8,269 nucleotides of DNA from contig JALHFZ010000095.1 of NCBI GenBank assembly GCA_022837505.1, positions 576 through 8,844 on the forward strand, in the 5' to 3' direction. A program made the translations under genes and the position numbers. The DNA is from Synergistaceae bacterium. GTDB lineage: Bacteria; Synergistota; Synergistia; Synergistales; Aminobacteriaceae. The notes under the pieces were generated by a model, which saw only the letters and a program-made list of their open reading frames with translations, was not told the origin of the DNA and did not search any database. Of the stretch, positions 5,752 to 8,269 are shown in pieces; the first letter of the stretch is position 1; every line of letters begins with the position of its first letter.

Positions 5752-6873
5752 TCATTCCCCTTCCGCGGCGAACCGCACCGCGTCGGACACGGCGGTTCGA
5801 AGATCATCATAGACGGGATAGCCCGCTTCGGTCATCATGCGGCTCCCCTCCTCCTCCATGGTGCCGCAGAGGCGCACCACCACGGGGAGGTCGCTCTTGT
5901 GGTCGGAGAAGTACTTCAGTATTCCCTCGGCCATCTCGTCCATGCGGTTGAAGCCGCCGATAAGGACCACGAGAAGGCTTTTTATCCGTTTATCCTCAAG
6001 GACCTGCTCGAGGGCAGAGTACATGACTTCAGGGCTTGTGAGGCCGCCCATCTCGCAGAAATCCGCCGCCTCTCCTCCCATGTCCCGGATGAGGTCGAGG
6101 GTGAGCATCCCCGTTCCGGCGCCGTCGGAGATAAGCCCCACGTTCCCCTCAAGGGGGACGTAGGTGATGGTGCCGCCGCCTTTTTCCCCTTCCTGTCCGG
6201 TGATCCTCAGCTGTTCCGCGCCAAGAGTCTCGAAGAGGGCCTTCTGCCGGGGGAGGGCGTCGTCGTCAAGCTCAATTTTCGAGTCGAGGGCCACGAGCCC
6301 CTTGTCGGTGACGACGAGGGGGTTGATCTCCACCAGGACTGCGTCCTTTTCCCGGAAGAGCTTCCAGATCCTGCGGACGAAGGCCGCGAATTCCTTTTTA
6401 TCCTCGTATCCGAGGAAATCGGCCATGGCCCGGATCTTGTAGTCAGTTATCCCCCAGAGGGGGTCCACCGGGAGTTTGAGGATTTTCTCCGGTTCCCTGT
6501 CGGCCACCGCCTCGATGTCCATCCCTCCGGAGGGGCTGACCATGAAGAGAGGGGTTCTGGCCTCTCCGTCGAAGGTGACGGCGAGATAGTATTCCCGCCG
6601 GATGTCCATCTTCTCCTCCACGAGGAGGGCGGAGACCTTCTCCCCCTTGAGCTCAAGGGAGAGGATGGAGTCGGCGGCCTTTTCGGCCTCCTCCATATTC
6701 GAGACGAGGAGCACCCCCCCCGCCTTGCCCCGCCCTCCCGAGAGGACCTGGGCCTTCACGGCGCTCGGGGCGAAGAGGTCTTTTCGGGAGTCCGCCGTTA
6801 CAAGGGCACCTCTGGGGATGGGGATGCCCGCCTCCTCGAAGAGGGCTTTTCCCTGAAATTCGTAGAGCTTCAT
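5752..6873 (-). CDS. sucC: Succinyl-CoA synthetase (ADP-forming) beta subunit-like acyl-CoA synthetase
   Basis: A 373-residue protein, slightly shorter than E. coli SucC (388). Residues 1 to about 230 form the ATP-grasp domain: start MKLYEFQGKALF, nucleotide-binding GGRGKAGGV (46-54), SPSGGMDIE (113-121), and the phosphate-handling VEINPLVV with Glu182. The remainder is the CoA-ligase domain, with GLISDGAGTGM (246-256), EMGG (274-277), LIGGFNR (304-310) and VVVRLCGT (331-338). In E. coli the matching stretches read roughly NGAGLAM, DVGG, FGGIVR and VRLEGN, so the ligase half is divergent while the ATP-grasp half is orthodox. The start overlaps the korC stop by 4 bases (ATGA), so the two genes are probably translationally coupled. 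It would pair with the SucD-like protein to conserve the energy of the thioester made by the Kor complex. Succinyl-, propionyl- or branched-chain acyl-CoA are all plausible substrates. Confidence 0.92.
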   Translation of the reverse strand: MKLYEFQGKALFEEAGIPIPRGALVTADSRKDLFAPSAVKAQVLSGGRGKAGGVLLVSNMEEAEKAADSILSLELKGEKVSALLVEEKMDIRREYYLAVTFDGEARTPLFMVSPSGGMDIEAVADREPEKILKLPVDPLWGITDYKIRAMADFLGYEDKKEFAAFVRRIWKLFREKDAVLVEINPLVVTDKGLVALDSKIELDDDALPRQKALFETLGAEQLRITGQEGEKGGGTITYVPLEGNVGLISDGAGTGMLTLDLIRDMGGEAADFCEMGGLTSPEVMYSALEQVLEDKRIKSLLVVLIGGFNRMDEMAEGILKYFSDHKSDLPVVVRLCGTMEEEGSRMMTEAGYPVYDDLRTAVSDAVRFAAEGE

Positions 6874-7421
6874 GCCCCTGTGTCCTCTTGAGCCAGGCGG
6901 ATCCCCTCTTCGAGGGCAGCTATGTTCATGGCCGCGAATTTTTCCTTTACGGAATCCTTGATGGTCTCCTCGAGGCTTTCCTTCGAGACCACCCGGCTCT
7001 TCTCCTGAAGGAAGCCGAGCATGACCATGTTCGCCGCCATCTTGCTGCCGAGGCGGATGGCCGTCTCCGTGGCCGGTACCTTCCAGACGGTGATGGAAGG
7101 GTCCAGCTCTCCCACGTCGGGGACGAGGGAGCTGTCCACGAAGAGGGTTCCCCCCTTCTTGAGCTGGTGCTTGTGGGCCTCGTAGGCTCCCTGGAACATG
7201 GAGACGAGGATGTCGTTCGTCTCATGGACGGGGGTGCCGATGGGCTCCCTGGAGAGGACGACCTCCGACTGGCACTGGCCGCCCCTGGCCTCCGATCCGT
7301 AGGACTGGGACTGGGCCGCGTAGATTCCTTCCTTCGTCACTGCGGCTTCGCCGAGGATGACCGATGAGAGAATGATCCCCTGGCCGCCGAAGCCGCAGAA
7401 GCGGATGCTTGTCTGCTTCAT
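6870..7421 (-). CDS. korC: 2-oxoacid:ferredoxin oxidoreductase gamma subunit
   Basis: A 183-residue protein, normal length for the gamma subunit. It opens with MKQTSIRFCGFGGQGI, whose GFGGQG (10-15) is the family's first glycine motif. QSQSYGSEARGGQCQSEVV follows at about 38-56 and is diagnostic of 2-oxoacid (2-oxoglutarate, 2-oxoisovalerate) oxidoreductases. The subunit is thought to help bind CoA and form the acyl-CoA product within the KorABC(D) complex in the cytoplasm. The ATG at 7421 is chosen over an upstream in-frame start at 7670 because that extension lies inside korB in another frame and looks like arginine- and proline-rich noise. AGGAGG also sits 7 bases before this ATG (7429-7434). 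The start overlaps the korB stop and the end overlaps the sucC start, both as ATGA. The 2-oxoacid used cannot be read from the sequence. Confidence 0.93.
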   Translation of the reverse strand: MKQTSIRFCGFGGQGIILSSVILGEAAVTKEGIYAAQSQSYGSEARGGQCQSEVVLSREPIGTPVHETNDILVSMFQGAYEAHKHQLKKGGTLFVDSSLVPDVGELDPSITVWKVPATETAIRLGSKMAANMVMLGFLQEKSRVVSKESLEETIKDSVKEKFAAMNIAALEEGIRLAQEDTGA

Positions 7422-8269
7422 GACTTGGCCTCCTCTTTTTCGCCGCAGGTATCGCAGGTTTCGCAGGCATCGTCGGAGATGTAGAGGGTGCTGCCCCGGA
7501 AGACGGGACGCTCGATGTTGACGAACTCGCCGAGGCGGTACTTTCCCGCCGTCTCCTCGGGGGGGAGTTTGTCCGCCGCCGAGAGGGGGATTGTGCGGTT
7601 CTTGATCCATTCGACAAGGTTCTTGGGGCTTCCGCTTCCCAGGGCGTACCGGCCGAAGTGGGTTGGACACTGGGAGAGGATCTCCACCACGGAGAACCCC
7701 TTATGATCGAGGGCCGCCTTGATGAAGGTGGTCATCTGGGCGGGGTTGGACGTAAGGGTCCGGCTGACGTAGGTCGCTCCCGCCGTGACTGCCAGGGCGC
7801 ACATGTCGAAGGGGGGCTCGCTGCTGCCGTAGGGGGTGGTCATGGTGACTGAGCCGTCAGGAGTCATGGGGGCGACCTGGCCGCCCGTCATGGCGAAGTT
7901 GAAGTTGTTGACCACGATGAAGGTGACGTCGATGTTCCGCCGGGCCGCATGGATGAAGTGGTTTCCGCCGATGGAGAGGGCGTCGCCGTCTCCGGCGAAG
8001 ACGACCACCTTCGTGTCGGGCTTGACGAGCTTTATCCCCGTTGCCCAGGGGAGGGTCCGTCCGTGCACTCCGTGGAGGCAGTCCATATTGATGTAGACGG
8101 GAATCCGGGCAGTGCACCCCACCCCGCCGATCCCGACCATGGCGCCGAGGTCAAGTTTCAGCTGTTCCGCCGCTCTGAGAAAGGCGTTGACCACCTGGCC
8201 GCAGCCGCAGCCGGGGCAGAAGAAATGGGGGAGCTTCTCCTGGCGCATATATTGAAGCAGGGGGTTTCC
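7418..8269 (-). CDS. korB: 2-oxoacid:ferredoxin oxidoreductase beta subunit (TPP-binding), 5' end cut by window edge
   Basis: The frame is open through the right edge: upstream of ATG 8248 it reads GNPLLQY, which matches the usual (N/H)PLL-x-Y-(L/M)R approach to LPHxxCPGCG in KorB. The true start is therefore outside the window and ATG 8248 is internal. Numbering from 8248, CPGCGCG (11-17), Cys45 in GVGCTAR and Cys194 in LSQCPTHFGR are the likely ligands of the [4Fe-4S] cluster. GDGD (87-90), GGNHFIHAARRN (94-105) and NNFNFAMTGGQ (114-124) form the thiamine diphosphate/Mg site. The enzyme decarboxylates a 2-oxoacid oxidatively to acyl-CoA and reduces ferredoxin. The alpha subunit is not in the window and is expected just upstream. 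The tail, ending CETCDTCGEKEEAKS, carries an extra CxxCxxC (262-268) that I do not recall from standard KorB. The stop overlaps the korC start by 4 bases. Confidence 0.93.
   Translation of the reverse strand, partial: GNPLLQYMRQEKLPHFFCPGCGCGQVVNAFLRAAEQLKLDLGAMVGIGGVGCTARIPVYINMDCLHGVHGRTLPWATGIKLVKPDTKVVVFAGDGDALSIGGNHFIHAARRNIDVTFIVVNNFNFAMTGGQVAPMTPDGSVTMTTPYGSSEPPFDMCALAVTAGATYVSRTLTSNPAQMTTFIKAALDHKGFSVVEILSQCPTHFGRYALGSGSPKNLVEWIKNRTIPLSAADKLPPEETAGKYRLGEFVNIERPVFRGSTLYISDDACETCDTCGEKEEAKS

Noticed and set aside
5751..5810. N-terminal extension of sucD by 20 codons
   Set aside because: It lies inside the sucC 3' end, and SucD proteins begin at the MAILVNENT position.
5428..6891. Plus-strand open frame of 487 codons
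   Set aside because: Antisense to sucC and the start of sucD; no credible ribosome binding site or domain.
7422..7670. N-terminal extension of korC by 83 codons
   Set aside because: It overlaps korB in another frame, is arginine/proline-rich, and ignores the AGGAGG-ATG at 7421 that begins the conserved KorC sequence.
8246..8248. ATG 8248 as the start of korB
   Set aside because: The frame stays open to the window edge and the upstream residues GNPLLQY fit the conserved KorB N-terminus, so this ATG is internal.

Overview
The window is GC-rich (by eye around 60%) and densely packed. Every gene I can support lies on the minus strand, so transcription runs from the right edge to the left edge. 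The content is the energy and amino-acid metabolism of a strict anaerobe: a ferredoxin-linked 2-oxoacid oxidoreductase, an acyl-CoA synthetase that would make ATP, and enzymes that open, racemise, deacylate and deaminate amino acids or their derivatives. This suits an amino-acid-fermenting bacterium. Synergistota is my best guess, from gene content and order only; clostridial or deltaproteobacterial anaerobes are alternatives. I saw no tRNA, rRNA, CRISPR array, insertion sequence or phage gene.

Right half (8269 to about 4679, in transcription order): korB (its 5' end is cut by the window edge), korC, sucC, sucD and korD. Junctions are 4-base ATGA overlaps or gaps of a few bases, so this is one tightly coupled operon, probably led by korA just outside the window. 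The oxidoreductase would convert a 2-oxoacid plus CoA into acyl-CoA, CO2 and reduced ferredoxin. The SucCD-like synthetase would then release the acid and make ATP.

Middle (4582-4678): a 97-base intergenic leader carries a strong stem-loop just after korD. A smaller stem-loop abuts the ribosome binding site of the next gene.

Left half (4581 to 1): a short-form threonine/serine dehydratase, an AllB-like cyclic amidohydrolase, an Asp/Glu/hydantoin-type racemase, and an N-acyl-D-amino-acid deacylase-family protein whose 3' end is cut by the left edge. All four have AGGAGG or GGAGG exactly 7 bases before ATG. The AllB-like gene carries an apparent one-base frameshift about 30 bases after its start, although everything downstream looks intact.

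Read together, the left genes could turn cyclic ureides/hydantoins or N-acyl D-amino acids into free amino acids and then 2-oxoacids, and the right genes could turn 2-oxoacids into acids plus ATP. That link is inference from adjacency. The points most worth checking are the frameshift, the altered CoA-binding motif of SucD, the cysteine-rich tail of KorB, and the combination of genes itself.
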